Notes under the pieces: model-generated
What the model saw: only the letters and a program-made list of their open reading frames with translations
Databases searched by the model: none
Told to the model about the DNA's origin: nothing
In this document: in pieces, positions 34,885-49,000 of the stretch
Layout of the letters: each line of letters opens with the position of its first letter
How positions within the stretch are numbered: the stretch's first letter is position 1
Source: Allacma fusca
Lineage: Eukaryota; Arthropoda; Collembola; Symphypleona; Sminthuridae
Reading direction: 5' to 3'
Length of the DNA stretch: 64,000 nucleotides
Assembly (NCBI GenBank): GCA_947179485.1
Contig: OX359248.1
Span: 51,098,386 to 51,162,385 of the forward strand
Made by a program: the position numbers and the translations under genes

Positions 34885-36958
34885 TCAATGATCGATACAC
34901 AAGGAATTAACACGAAGCTTCCTCATTTTTGGCATCTGGCTGAGTTTGTCCACACATTTTTCGGACATCTGAAACATTACAATGCTTATTAAGGACAAGG
35001 CTATATCAATGTAATACATTAAAATTATTAATCACAAATATTTAAGTTACCCGACTGCTGCTTATCTGCAGGTCCTCAAGATTTGGCAGCTGAAATAAAA
35101 TAAAATAACCTAGTATGTCTGAGATTTCCTGGTAGGGCTCAGATAAACATGATCCGTCTGATTTAATGAAGATGCAAAGTCTCCTCAGGTCTGAAAAAGA
35201 ACATGAAGTTTTAGATTATCAGGTACCAAGTAAAATTTCAAGAATTCACTGACAGATACGCACACATCCTTGAAAGTTTAAAAAACAATTTATGAACCAA
35301 TAGCAAAAACGAATTTCATACTTGGAAGTTTTGCCAGTCCATTGGGAGGGACCTGGTCAATAAAAGGCTGGACATGTCCCAGAAGATCACAAGGGAGATG
35401 GGACAAAATTTCTTGCACGGCTCCAGCGCTAAATCCAGTGAAAGCTACGTCCGGAAGAGCACATCTTCTTGTCAAATGAATCTCCAAATCTTCAAGAGTC
35501 GTCCAGAAGGTCCAAAATACATGAAGCGTTCGAATATCATTGATATCAATACATATTCTGGTTACAGATGGAAACATGAGGTACAACTTCCAAATGTTGA
35601 TTTGGTTTTCCGTGCTTTGATGTTCATCCAAATACACGATTGTAGAAACTGTTCCACATCTGTTCTCTGGATGAATGTTTCTAGCGTCCGGTAAAGGCAC
35701 TGTCCAATTATGGAACGACTTATATGCTCTTACAATAATCTTTTGCAATCGAGGTAACTGTCTAGAGTAGTGAATCCCGCCCCACTCCAACGAATGCGTC
35801 CAGAAGTCCAACTTATTCAAATAGGGCATCACGAAAGGGAATGTGAAATTAATAAACACAGATCGGCAAGCGGAGGGCCGTCCAATTAGTAAGGATTTTA
35901 AGGTTGGAGCATGTCGTGATAATAATTCGAACACAGTTGTGTGCGTCACTTCTTGCGATAAACTCTCCAGTGATAATTTTTCCAGCCTCATCCCATTATT
36001 CAGCGCAAAGTGATTCAATATATGTAGATTCTGCTCATTTAGTTGCGATATTTTCAGACTTGTGATTGTCCTAGATCGAGGTCCTAATGTTCGAAGAATC
36101 AAATCCACCAGCTCGAAATTGGAATTAGTTTCTCGCAAGGCAATGCTGTGAAGAGACGGAGCGGCAGCAGTAAACAAACCGTCGAAAAAGTTGTGCGTGT
36201 AACTAACCGATGTTAAATGAAATCGAATTTTTGAAAGTTTAGGAAATGTGAAGTCCACGTTCTCCGAAATAGGTACAAACAGCCTCTCTGTAAATTTCAA
36301 AAATTACAATTACTCTACAATCACAAGTTAAGACACCCTCATTCTTAACCAGGTGATCCATCAAGCAAACCACCAATCAGTACAATCCCTTACGTGAGCA
36401 CGCAGAAATCTCTTCAGGTAATGTTCCAAGGCAAAGGGACGTTAGGTTCTTCATAAAGGATAACAAGTGTCTAAAATTCTCTAATGTGATATTTTCCGGG
36501 TTGCTGTTTATCAACGTCAAATGAGAGATCCGCTGACCATAATTCTTGAACATGTTTCGAGGGTACATCTGCTTGAGTGGGACCCCATGTAAAATTATTT
36601 TGGTCCAGAAAAACACTCCATCCCTAGTGTCAAAAGTACGGACAAAGTCAATCCAATTCTCACTGTCCAGATGAACCACCTTGCTGGATTTCATAAGTCT
36701 CCTTTGAAAATACGGCGAGGCAATCCCGTTCCACTGACGACACACAAGTCGGGCAGTCGCTAACGCATCCAAAGACATCTTCTCGAACATCGCTATCAGA
36801 ACCTGCAAATTATCAGAAAATCACATCAAACCCCATAATTCATCCATCTCACCCCTCCTTCTTCCCCAACATCTCCATAACCCACTCATCCACCAAAATA
36901 TTCCTCAACTTACCACATCGATCACAAAAGGGTTACGTTCCGGAGAAAGTGGAGCCAT
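34885..36958 (-). CDS. F-box protein with leucine-rich C-terminal part
   Basis: Five exons on the minus strand: 36958-36914, 36802-36394, 36287-35322, 35190-35051, 34968-34885; 547 residues. The N-terminus has an F-box (about residues 9-50): NPFVIDVVLIAMFEKM, then LATARLVCRQWN. The rest has irregular Leu-rich segments typical of diverged LRRs, for example LPNLEDLQISSS and MPKMRKLRV near the end. F-box proteins recruit substrates to SCF ubiquitin ligases through Skp1; the substrate is unknown. The fourth exon is one uninterrupted exon: an apparent 20-base GT...AG segment inside it is too short to be an intron and reads through in frame. Families of similar F-box/LRR genes are expanded in some arthropods. 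Confidence 0.85.
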
Positions 36959-38617
36959 ATTTCCCGTTCAAATACCCCAACGGCCTGGTTCCTCAAATAT
37001 GCCCAATGATAAAGAAATTAAATTCCAATTGTATTATCCTCCGTCATTCGACAACTCCCCACTTCCCTATCACCATCAATGTAAATTGACAGTCCCTTTC
37101 TTTCTCAGCTAAAAAAAAGCACGGCTTTTTTTATCCCCAGAAGACTGTTCTTTTACTTCATCAAAAATTTTTGAAACTCACAGAGATTGCAACATTTAAT
37201 GTCAAGAGTCTTCTGGTTCTGGCTCTACAGGTAAAAATGACTGGCACGGAATTTAAGTACTTATAATTATACAAATAAGCATTTATTTCTATTTCAATTC
37301 AACTTACAGTACTTCAAACTTACACAAGAACTTTTATATATGAGTCTTTATTTATACACATTATTATTCTTAATTAACAACTTTAGTTTCAGAAACAAAT
37401 CCAAGTATCTGTCAGTCTTTATTTTGTAATTGTTTATAGAAATTATTTAATCTTTAAAAAAAAAGTGCTGTTGCAAGTTCAAATGATGTCGCTGCAACTA
37501 CTTCAACTGGCAATGGCAACCTTATACGTTCAATGTGGGAATTGATAAATTGAATTTGAGTATTGATCGAGATCGCAAACTCTCTGAGGCTAAGGGCATA
37601 CAAAACGAGTAATATAACTTGACTCTGTGGATATACTTATTATTATTTATAAGTATAAGTAGTAGAATAGTAATTATAGGAGACGAGAAGTGAGAGGTGA
37701 GATGAGAGCCGACTGATGAGGATGATGAGAGCTGAGAAACCTTCAGATTTGGACGTCCCGGTGCATGGGAAAGGATTGTCGCAATCGTCTTTACAGAACT
37801 CCGCAGCTCCAACATTTCATATGAGCACAGCTTCCGTCCTTTCCTCATCTTGCCCCGAATCACAGAGTCAAAGTTAATTGCTAATTGTTGTTGAACTCTG
37901 GTATGAGATCAAAATCGGGTATAACTCCCAATTCCGCTTTAAATAAGCCTTAAAGACATGAGACACGTCTGACCATCCATCATCCAAATCTATGTATGTA
38001 TGAAATGGGGCCAAGGTTAATTATTGCTTCAAAAGTTGTCTTCAGAAACGAATTTTGTCTTTATTTCCACCTTGCGTCGCATTATTGGGCCCTGCAGTCT
38101 AAATTTTTGACTTGGACTTCTTTATGAAATGTAAATAAATTGCAATGAAATTTTGTATAAGGCCGGTGTTTTCACATGTTTTTAATATTATGGCCAGATC
38201 TGCCATGGAAAAATAATGAGATCAATTTCACTCCTCAGAGTGAATGTCTCTCAACATTGGTCTTTATGATGAAGGCTCATGCTCAGAATTGTCAACGTGG
38301 AGACCTATTGCTCCTCGGAAAGGCCACAGATTTTACTATGAAAGTCAAACGGATTTTTGTGGAAATTTTGCGTGGACATAAATAATAATTTTAATTAGTT
38401 AACCATGTGTAACCATTTTGAATTCAAAAGCCGTACAAAAGCCTAACTGTCACTGAGCGTACCAGCCCTGGAAGATAAATATTTGAAAATGCCAAAATAC
38501 AGATTGATGGACTCTTGAGGTGAATTGGAAAACAAATATCTGCAGCTGCTGAATCCACTGGATTCATGTATTTTAATATTAGTATCAATTTAGATTTCAT
38601 TGTTTCGAAAATCTACC
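36959..38617. other. non-coding region between F-box gene and trypsin relics
   Basis: Includes the presumed F-box promoter. Serine-rich open frames (minus strand 37522-37863, plus strand 38176-38385) have no recognised domain or splice context. Confidence 0.4.
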
Positions 38618-39680
38618 ATGAAGGGAGTATTCATACTCGCTCTGATCGTCGTGGCTTCTGGTAATTTTGTAAAAATAAATTTTACAATGGTACCTCATTT
38701 TGGAATGTATGAAATAAACAGTGGATTTATTATTGAATGGTAAATATAATTTTCCACAGATGCTGTTCCTTCCAGACCCATCATTGGCATTTTTTTAGCG
38801 GGGCCTGATTGGTTGGTTGTTGGTGGAGAGGACGCTGGAGACGTGTGGTTAGTATCCAAGTCACCTGTGGATCACAACAATGTCAGTCTTGTGACGGTGT
38901 CATTTATAATGAAAGGAGGATCAGCACTGCTGGATACTGCTTGACAAACCAAGATGCGTCAAGATTGAGCGTTATTGCTGGGGATACTGATCTCTCAAAT
39001 CTTCGGGGAGATGAGCAAATCATCCGAGCTCCATCAAAATCCATGAAAGCTACAACCGGTAATACCTATAGTGTTCAATAATTTTTGAACCTTCCTATAT
39101 GTGTATATTTCAGGTTTATTAATTAAATACATACATATATGTATATGTATGGTTAAGTATTTCAAAGACATATTGAGCATTTAAATGCAATAATTGTTAC
39201 AGTCCTGAGCGTGATTGAAAATTCCGACAATTGAAGATTCCGGAGAAGTACAGGTCGTGGCCTGGGGGATGTCCCAAATAACCTGCATAAAGTTAACGTG
39301 AATGTGATTAACAGGGAAGTTTGTTAATCAGATTTTTTTGTAATTTATTAATTTCGATAATGTGACTGAAAACATGATTTGCGCTTCTGTCCAGAGACGG
39401 TCTACCTGCACAGTAAGCAGATTTTTCAGTAGAATTAGCAGAGTTGAAATTTGTAGGGCCATTACATGGAAACGGCAAAGGTTTTGTTTTTTCTAACTAA
39501 CTGTTTATGCTTAAAAAAATAGGGTGATGGTGGCGGCGCTTTAATTTCCAAGGGTGAAGCCAGACGCCGCTACTGCCCTACTTGGCTGGTGTGGTCAGCT
39601 GGATTTTAGATAGTGCGCTCTTGACGGTTTCCATAGTTTATTTACCAACATCGCTGTTCTCAGACCCTGGCTGGACAGTA
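38618..39680 (+). pseudogene. trypsin-like serine protease relic, copy 1
   Basis: Exon 1 (38618-38660) encodes a signal peptide, MKGVFILALIVVASG, with a good donor. Exon 2 starts at 38760 and contains VVGGEDAG, the mature N-terminus region of trypsins. A frameshift just after 38850 moves the reading frame before SCDGVIYNERR and TAGYCLTNQDASRL. The catalytic motif TAxHC reads TAGYC, so the active-site His is Tyr. Downstream fragments include VVAWGMS (about 39250), TENMICAS (about 39365), an intron with intact ends, GDGGGALISKG in place of GDSGGP (catalytic Ser lost, about 39524), and TNIAVLRPWL (about 39643). Frameshift plus loss of two catalytic residues show a dead gene. Confidence 0.85.
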
Positions 39681-40315
39681 ATCTGAACTAAAATAAGGAG
39701 ATAACTAAAGTAGATAAGCATGAGTCGGTTATTAAGAAACAGTGTGACAAATATGTAAATTCAGTTGCCACAAATAAAAAATACAGCGATTTCAGATATT
39801 GTCCAGATTGAAATGTGAAATTCAGAGTATATTAGTCAAATGCGTCAATCGTGTTTTATCTTCAAGGTACTAATTCACTCAGGGACAATGTGTCACGTTT
39901 TTGTTAGGGGGAGTTACTGTTGTGAACTGCCTGTGTGCTTTCAATTCATCAAATTCTATTATGCATAAATAATTACATTCAGACTGTATTTAATTACTTG
40001 TAAAGAAAAGGCGCAAAACGAACGTGTAAATTACAGGAGTCATAATTACTGTGACATCTAGCGCCTGCTAACATCTGCAAAAAAATTAAATCTCAGCAAA
40101 CAACCTGGCGCTAGGTGGCTCTTAATGTATGTCTCACTTTTGCTTATTGTTAGATGCAATTGTACTTGCCCATATGGACCGTATTTTAATTTTCAAAGGG
40201 GTAGAATTGTGTAACCACTTGGGAATATCAAAAACAAATTGACAGACGCTGGAGGTTTTCTTGAAATAAAAAACCTAGAGCAGTTGTATGTATGCACCAG
40301 TTTAAATTTAACTAT
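39681..40315. other. spacer between the two protease relics
   Basis: No recognisable coding fragment. Presumably duplicated flank of the protease unit that has decayed. Confidence 0.35.
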
Positions 40316-41075
40316 TTCAAGAATCCACCACGAAGGTATACATAGCAGTCCTACTCGCTGTGACTTCTGATCATTTTATAAATTATGCACAACTTTGGCG
40401 TTTTTGGATTCCTAACGTCTCAACACATTTCGGACGCCTTGGAAAATTGGTTTTTATCAGCCAGGCAAGTGATACGATTTCGGGGAAAAAATTGGGAACA
40501 TCTTTTCATTTCATCATGGATTTATAATTTGCCTTAAACAATCAGGGAATGATCAGCTAAAATACGGAGCAAGGTTGGTGGCAAATCTAGTACAAGGACA
40601 GAAGTGGTAAAAATGCAGATCGAGGATCTGGGAGTTCTGTGGATGTTGTAATTTTACATGCTCCGCCTGGACGTGAAAAGGCATTGGCGTGAGGAAGAAC
40701 GTGAGATCTGGGTGTTGAGTAATTTTGACAAGAAAACGTTGACAGCTTTATTTCATCTGAACTAGTCTTATGAAAAATAAAGTTGTTTGAATCAAAGAGC
40801 AACATAATTGATAAATCGAATTGAAAATAATCGGGACAGGATCACTTTTTTTTGTTCCTGTTTGTAAAGGTAAGGTACGTGTAAACATTTTGGAAGTAGG
40901 ATTAAAAAGGTGTACGTTCAGGTAGTCCCCTAAATCGTTTGGACACACTAAAAAATCACTTCCCCGGTCATGCTCATACTTGTACTCTTTTACATACCCG
41001 AATAAAACCTGAAGGATACCTGAATGGTGTTCACAGTTTATTTAGCAACATCGCCGTTTCCAGATTATGGCTCTT
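40316..41075 (+). pseudogene. trypsin-like serine protease relic, copy 2
   Basis: The segment 40330-40372 aligns with the signal-peptide exon of copy 1 (AAGGTATACATAGCAGTCCT against AAGGGAGTATTCATACTCGC), but the start codon is ACG and the donor region is altered. Near 41035-41070 a C-terminal fragment reads SNIAVSRLWL, matching TNIAVLRPWL of copy 1. The middle is unrecognisable. Same strand and order as copy 1, so this is an older or faster-decaying tandem duplicate. Confidence 0.65.
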
Positions 41076-43089
41076 TAGCTCAGAGAGAGTCATTGTAATT
41101 GTATCAAGACATTTCAGACCAGATGGAAGTTTTTATTTCAGCTTTCTCCCGCATAGGCAATCAATAAATAATGTGTTGACAAGATTTATTATATGATTTC
41201 TTGTCCATCCTGATTATGAAATAAAGTAATTAGCCATAAAAAGGAGTTTTGACTCATTTTCGAAGATATTGAGTTTTGTCAGGTGACAGATTTTCTTGTC
41301 ACACAATTGGGGATGCCAAATCGTTTCTAAGATAAATGGCATCTAGTACAGTAAATTAATTGTTGTCAAGCTGGTTTTGCCTCTATTAAATCCTTCTGAA
41401 TAGAGACTTTGCTGTCCTTCAATGCTAATGAGCCTGTGTAATTATTATTCCATATGGAGAGGTGAAGAAATGCTGTAGTCAGCAAAGCTTTCTCTTGACT
41501 CTTGTCTTTCATTTCCCTTCATTTTATTTTCTGTGATAATTTTCCCGTGTGAATAAATCTCAATACCATCGTCGGTAGCCACGTAATCCACTGGTTGTGA
41601 TAAAATGACAATTAATAACGAGCACAGCATTGCTAAATGACATTATGGAATATGAGTACTCCAGTGTTACTTGGGTCGTCTGATGCGTAATGATTTCCTG
41701 CTTAAAATATCATATTTTGTTTTGCACAAAATTTACGCGAAATTTAATAGAACCACACATAATAATTATACATATTTGGCAATTCTACGGAACAAATTAT
41801 TGCACACATAAAGAGTTGAAATGTATAAAGTGGCACGTCTACTAATACTGACTAGATTTAACGTTAGCACGCTAATAACGTCGGATCTCCAGATATAGGA
41901 ACATATATGTCGTAATTACATTGAGTAATAGGGATCAATGTGGAATGAAACCAGCACCAATGAAAACACGAATTAATTAGTTTGTCAAAATGTCATTCTG
42001 GTAAATTACACTCAATTGTATCTACAACTTACTCAAAATGTAATTAATTTTAAAGCATATACGCGGATAGTCTCTGGAATGGAAATTGTTTTCATTGCAT
42101 TTTTTCACAGCCAACTTTGACGATGGTGCGCTTCATATTAAACTTGCTAATGTCTTACTTTATATTTATATTGAAAATCATGTATGTACATGCACACAAA
42201 CCATAAAGGAATTTCCTATGTATGCAATTCATGCTCTGGAAAATTACAAACCAACAACATTATTTGTCAAAAATAACATTTGATAGGCTGTCAGCCCAAA
42301 ATAGAACTATTTTTTATAGTTTCCTACGTCAGCTATATACCTTCATATGCTCATTCATAAATATACATACATACTTGTAACAAAGTCAACGTTTAACTTT
42401 CCAAACAATTTTTTAAACTGTATACATAGGGTATGTACTTTATGTATACTTATCCATGTACTAGTAACTTTTATTGACTTACTATGTGCGCTGTCCAAAC
42501 AACATAATATTTTAATCTCTCATGTTCTAATCTGCAAACCTCATAAACTTTGAAGCAAACATTTAAATACAGCATGCAAACACTTCTTAACTGATCCAAG
42601 GGCATTATCATAACATAACTGTCAATATTTCCATTTCAAGTATGTAAGTTGAATATTTGTTTATTTTTCAGTATAATTTAGTACGGAGACCCCCGCAAGT
42701 GTCTAAAGTTATTCTTTCCAAAGTTTGTTTTCCATACATTTTTGATTATGTTCGTGCCTCCTTCATTCTAAATATATTCTGCATTGTAATACTGCCCTAT
42801 GAATAGTAACTAAAGCGGAACGACAGGACAACATTTATGAATTTAGTTCCCAGAAGTTATACTGTTGCGTCCAGTTTTGAAAGGTCTTCCCTTTGAAATC
42901 CTTGTCGGCTCCTACTATACTATTTACACATGTCCATCCTAATCTGCCATAATATTTTTGATGGTAAAAATTGAACCATGAAATCCCTATCCTTTACATT
43001 TTGAAGCCGGGTTTGCACTAACAATCAACGATAAAATATAAATTTTCAGCAAGAAATATCCCCGAAACAACTATGTATGTATCTCTTGT
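41076..43089. other. 2-kb non-coding region
   Basis: Short open frames only, none with recognised motifs. The right end contains the 3' UTR of the minus-strand four-TM gene. Confidence 0.45.
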
Positions 43090-46000
43090 TCAAAGGCTTT
43101 CAATCTCTTCATCCGTAGATGTGAAACATTTTTTCCTATCCTCACTTGAGTAATGCCGTTGAAAATTCATGCCGTCTGCACTCTGATGAGAATACACTCC
43201 CGGATTTAATTCCTCCCCTTGTACACTGGACACGAGGCAGTTTAATTTTGCAGTAGAGTTAAATATTTTGGCATGCTTCTGATCCCCTAGTCTAAAGCTA
43301 CAAAATTTCCTCACATTCTTTAAAATTGGACTATTAGGGAGGGAGCTAATTTTATGTAGGCTGAAGTTCCGTGAGATTCGATTCTTTCCCCCATCGACGT
43401 CTTCAAGATTAGATCCGGATGCGGCAGAGTAGGTTTCAGTGCTGGGATTCCTATCACAACTGCACATCTCTCGTTGTTCTCTTCCGTCAATTCCGGAGGG
43501 AGACATAACAGTTTCACAGTTGCTACTCCTAGCATGAGTTAGATTGGGCGGCGTCAGTTGGATTTGCAACAGATGCGACGCATTCTCCTCATTCACTGCC
43601 GTAGTGTCATTCTGATTGTTACTGAAATTGTGGGACTCCGGCGGAAGATGGTTCAGCTGATCGAAGTGTGGACCCATGGAAGTGATGGTAGGGCTAAAGG
43701 GATGAGCGCTGATGATGGGGAAGTCCGCAGTACTATCGGAAGGTTTACTATTATTGTTGTTTGATAGGGGCTGAGGTGGGACTGCTACGAATGTTGCAGA
43801 GGAGGGTAAATTAGCACTCCCGGAATTCGCTGGCAGGTGCAAGTCTTCGTCCTCTGGGCATAAATCCTCATAGGGTGGAGGAGGTCCCCAGCCGTAGAGT
43901 CCTTGAGGTGATAGCATGGGTGGACCGGTCATGGACACGGGTAGAGAGATGGTTGTCGGTGACATAACTAATGGCAGCATGCTTGAGCGCTCTCGGGGAA
44001 CAGGTCTGTAAAGTGTACATAAGAGCATACATCCAGTGCATACAAATCCATAAGTTAAAACAAGACAAGTTCCACGTTCCATTAATTTTCATTGTCAAAT
44101 GACTTCATCCCTTAACATGTCATTTTGATTTCCCCACATCACCATTATTGGCTCCTGTGCTGGCCGCCGTTTGGAGTTATGAGTCCCTTCCTTTTTATAC
44201 CTCACAAACTATATGTACTCTCATATGTAAAGTATTTATAATCTCACCCACTTGAAAAAAAAATCCAATTCACCCAACATTCGTCAATGTCATTTGATAT
44301 TGAGAAGGATTCCGGGACACTATACCAGCCGTTATCAATACTCTCCAGAAATACCATAATTTTAGCCATTAGTAGTGAAAGACCCATAAGTTATCCCATA
44401 AGGGAAGTTCCTTGCATTTATAGATTTTCACATAACATTATCCTTATTTGAGGAGATATCAGTCGGGGTCCCCCGCAAAATCCTCATGGATAGACCTCTA
44501 TTGAGGTTTCCGTATTGAGTAAGCACATATGAAAGATTTGGCGAAGGCTTGTGAGTTTTGTGAGAGCACATTTTATTCCAGGTTTAGCTTCCGTATGCAC
44601 ACACAGGATAGGATCTAAAAGTAGTACAGGCATTAATATTGGATGTACCTTGCGAGACAAGCAATGAAGTCTGTACTCCAGTCTGAATTGATGCGTCGGA
44701 TCCGAGACCAGTAAGCCTTCTTCCGCTCATGGCTGCAATAGAATTTCCCCAGAGAAAACTCACGTTAGAAAATCTCTTTTTCATTTGCTGCAATTTCTTT
44801 TTATCAATCCTTCTTTCCCACAGAAGGAATCACAATTGCTAGATTACACGCTCACATAAACTGAAATATTACCCACTCCATATATCATGGGACGGTGCAT
44901 TTCCCTTCAAATAATGTACCATATGGGGAGTGTTCAAGATCCAGCTGGATGTATGTATGTCTGTATATGTATGTATATGCCATGCCTATACTATTACAAG
45001 AATGCGAAATTGCCCTCTCACGAAAGATTACCAAGCTTTTGATTTTGCAATGTATTGGATGGACCTCCTGCAATCCGGAACACGGGGTTGGACAACATTA
45101 CGAAATTGTTTTCAGTGGAAGTTCAACTTTCGACGCATCCATTTGATAATCGGAACACCCAGACATAATCTACTTATTTGAGACAATATAAACCTCTGTT
45201 TGGGCACTAATTCAGGGATTTCTGCAGAATGCTCCATTATGTTCTAGGATTTCCAATAAATCCCCTCAACCAGGAAGCAAAATCTTTTGTAGGATATTAA
45301 AAGCATCAATTTATTGTCTGGGAGATTCACAGAGAAAGATTGTAAAGGTGACTTTTTTTTTGAGATGTAAGCATTTACAGTAGCTACTACTTTCAGATAT
45401 ACTTTCAAAGTTTCTTACTATGTCTATAACTACATATACATACATTTGGACATGTATTGAGAGTAATACTGGAAAAAATATATAGAATTACCAAATCAGC
45501 TGGTACAGGAGCATGGTGAGGAAAATGGAGAGAAGAACAGCAACGACGGAGATAGCAAAAACAGCTCGAAGACATGAATACAATGTTCCATGGATGACAT
45601 CGCAGTCCGGAGTATTTTCGAAAACGTAGTGAACAGCTGTAGGGGAAAATAAATTGTCGCTTTATGGCTTATCATATATATTCTTGTAACTCTAAACTCA
45701 ACCTCCCAAAATCCGCTCAACACATAAATATTTTTTATGCCTTTGTTTTAAAACTTTCCCGAATCTGAATTCAAAGAGGAGCTTTCCTCAACTTTTCCCT
45801 TTCATCTTGACTAGTCAAAGTGTACATACATACAGGAAACCACCCTTAAATAAATATGCTTACACATCAGTCCGGATTAGTGCTGTCCATGGGAACAGGA
45901 GACACCCAGGTTTTTAGGAACAGGAACAGGAATGGGTGCGTACGGGAACACAAATTTTGTTCCCAAAACACTTTGGGAACGTTTGGGAACATAGAAATTG

Positions 46001-49000
46001 TTCCCGAAATATGGGAACAAAAGCGGGTTTGGGAACAGGAACAAAACTTGTACCTACCTGGTATTTACATGAAGTTTATAATATAAAAATACCTCACAAA
46101 CAAAATATAATTTTAAAAGTACGTCATAACATATTAAATAAGTCACTCTTTCACACGTCATTATTTAACAAAATAATAAATTATAAGAATAATTCTTTAA
46201 CACATGGCAAAAATGGAATTCTCTGGAACTTAAACCCAAAATTGTAGCCCATAAAACTCCAGCGTGCTCTTTTCCTTATTAGTTCAGCAAAAGTATAATG
46301 AAGGTGCTACTTGTCATAGCTAATTTCAATCACTACTGTACTTTGCGCTGCGACAATTAATTTAGTGACTGTTACTGAATTATTGTTTAAATTCGAATAA
46401 CTACAAGTATTGGAGATGGCGTGCTGTTATATATTTTTAATAGCGTCGATTTGATATTTGGTGTTTCAAAGCGATGCATAAATTGAGTTACCTGGGGCAT
46501 ACATGTGTAAGTTAATTATTGTACTTTCATTTTTCTGCTAGTCTTTAAGTAGGTACTTTTGGGAACAGGAACAGGAACATTTCTGTTCCTGCAGGAACAG
46601 GTCCAGGAACTTTGAATTGGCACCCATTTTTATGGGAACAGGAACAGGACTATTGCTTTAGTTCCTGAAAAAATGGGTATAGGTACATGAACAGGTATGG
46701 GTACCAAATTTCCGTTCCCATGGACAGCACTAGTCCGGATTTTGGAAACTGTTTTTCATGCTATGCTGGGAGACTCAGGGAGTAGCTCCGAATGAATATT
46801 ACACGCTTGTCACAATTGTCACTCGAGTGCAGCCCTGTAATTATTGTGGCTTAAACACATTATGCATTTTGATGCATGTACATACTTGGGAAAAGTTTTC
46901 AACAGAAAATGAAAGTCATAACTTTGTTTTGTCGGGGACGGGAAAAACCATAAAGTTTGGGGAGAGATAGCTACTGACATTACTAATGTAATAAGGGCTG
47001 TCGTCCAGAGTGGAGACCAAATCTGTCTCAAGATTTTGCCATTTTGGCATTTCAAGAACATATAAAGATTTAATCTTATTCAATCTGGTCTTTAAGGTCC
47101 TAAATTCCGGTTTATGGACCATTAAAATTGGCATCACAACAAGAAAATATAAATTTGCAAATATCTTGACAGCTGCTGTCATTTGCGAACTACCAAATGT
47201 CACTTGCAACGCCGATGTTATCATAAGTACAATATTGATTCCCATTTCAGATGCATGCATGTATCTTAAGTACATTACCTTACTACACTTATGCTCGTGT
47301 ATGCATAAGTAGATACAGTCATAAACATAGGTACATACACTTGTAATACTTCCAATGTTAAATGACACCCTGCAGATCGTAGAGTAGGACAGATACATAA
47401 GTACTTCCATCCTTACGTACATGCGTCCATATTCTTACAAAGCGAGATACTTGAAATAGTTGGGGCTCAATTTGGAAAGCAATTTGTAAAACTCACGTTC
47501 ATAGCCGATGCTGTCAATGTTGAGCGTGTGAGCAATACATGTACAACTTGGTGGATTTGGTTTCCCGTTGTAGACACACTCCCTCAGAGTTTGGAGACGA
47601 TTCATATGTATCAAGCTTGTAGTGATTGTGATGACGGATGAAAGGGCTGCACTCACCAGCGACCAGCAGACTGTGATTCGTAACTATTTCCGTAACCAAA
47701 TAAATAGAATCATCAAGCTTCCATCTCACATCTTGCGTGCACACAAGTCATTACGTGGGAACATATTGGCGATTATATTGACTTAACCTATCCACACCCA
47801 GATTTACATAATTTCTGCATATGCTCCTAAACCTCCTGCATACATATAAAGTAATTATCTTCCAGTCCATCTCCATAAACCTAATTTCGTCCTGAAAGAG
47901 AAGCATGTATGCAGATACATATGGCTACAGATGCATACATTCCACCTAATTTCATTGCTAATTTCCTCTTATCTCGTTCTCACTCCAAAATACCATTTAC
48001 TTAGATATTTTGCTAATGATTAACATACATGCACTTTTGTGCCCCCCCCCCTTGCAGCTATAATTAATTGCCTTTTACAATCTCAACAGGATCTCATCCC
48101 TCGTTGACTTTCAAGTTTATTTTATAAAATGTGACGCGCACTTCACTTCAAAAGTAAATACGGGTGGGAAAAAACACTTGAGTGTAGTGTTTTCGGATTT
48201 AAACTGATGTGGTTGGTTCCCTACCCCGTTATTTATAGTATATTGCCCGAAGTGCACACAAGGTACTTTGAATTAACAATGAATAGGGACTTGAGCCAGG
48301 ACGGAGAGGAAACAAACGGGTAGAGAAAAAAAAAAGTTTGGCCACAAAACTAAAAAGTGTGATCCAACGGTTGTGAGAAGTTTTGTCCTTTACATGCATG
48401 GTATCCAACTCAATGCAGATATGCACGCCTACCCTCATTATGCCACGAGAGTTGAAAGAGTACTTCTAAACTCACGGTTCATTTACTTACACTTAAAGTC
48501 AGGAATTTTCTCTATAGTATGTACTTTTTCCGCATTGAGAACCGTCAGTGCGTAACGGCATGGTGGAAATCCTTCAAGCCTTTACCAGTTGCTACAAAAG
48601 GTATTATTACACCCAATCCTGACTGAGCGGAGTGTGAGAGAGATGAAAAGGAAAGATGGGCTTTCACTCTCAAACTATGTAACTATAGATATAAACAGAT
48701 ATAGTAGGTACACACTACGTGATGGGTTCCCCAAAACCTTAATTTTGCCAGCTAACTTCGTACACACACGCAACAATGCCTCACTTTCACCTCACGCCCT
48801 CCAATTCCTCCTCAATTTTTCCATTAATTTTCCCGATCAAACGCAAACTGCACTTACGCCATGAATGATTTGCATTTTAAAATCATTATACCTCCCTGCA
48901 GAGAATCAAGTCTCGTTAGACGGGATGCGTTTGTAAGGACCTTCTCGTTATAAGGGCTGCATTTAATTAGTTGAACTTGCTAACCACACTGATTGATACA

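Noticed and set aside
35085-35110. A 20-base GT...AG segment in the F-box gene as an intron
   Set aside because: Too short for splicing, and the sequence reads through in frame without it.
46916-47422. 168-codon minus-strand frame with hydrophobic stretches
   Set aside because: It lies in an intron of the four-TM gene, has no matching splice phase and no recognisable motif.
48896-48960. CTCGTTATAAGGGCTG-type sequence resembling a pogo-like MITE end
   Set aside because: No clear second terminal repeat or TA pair could be identified.
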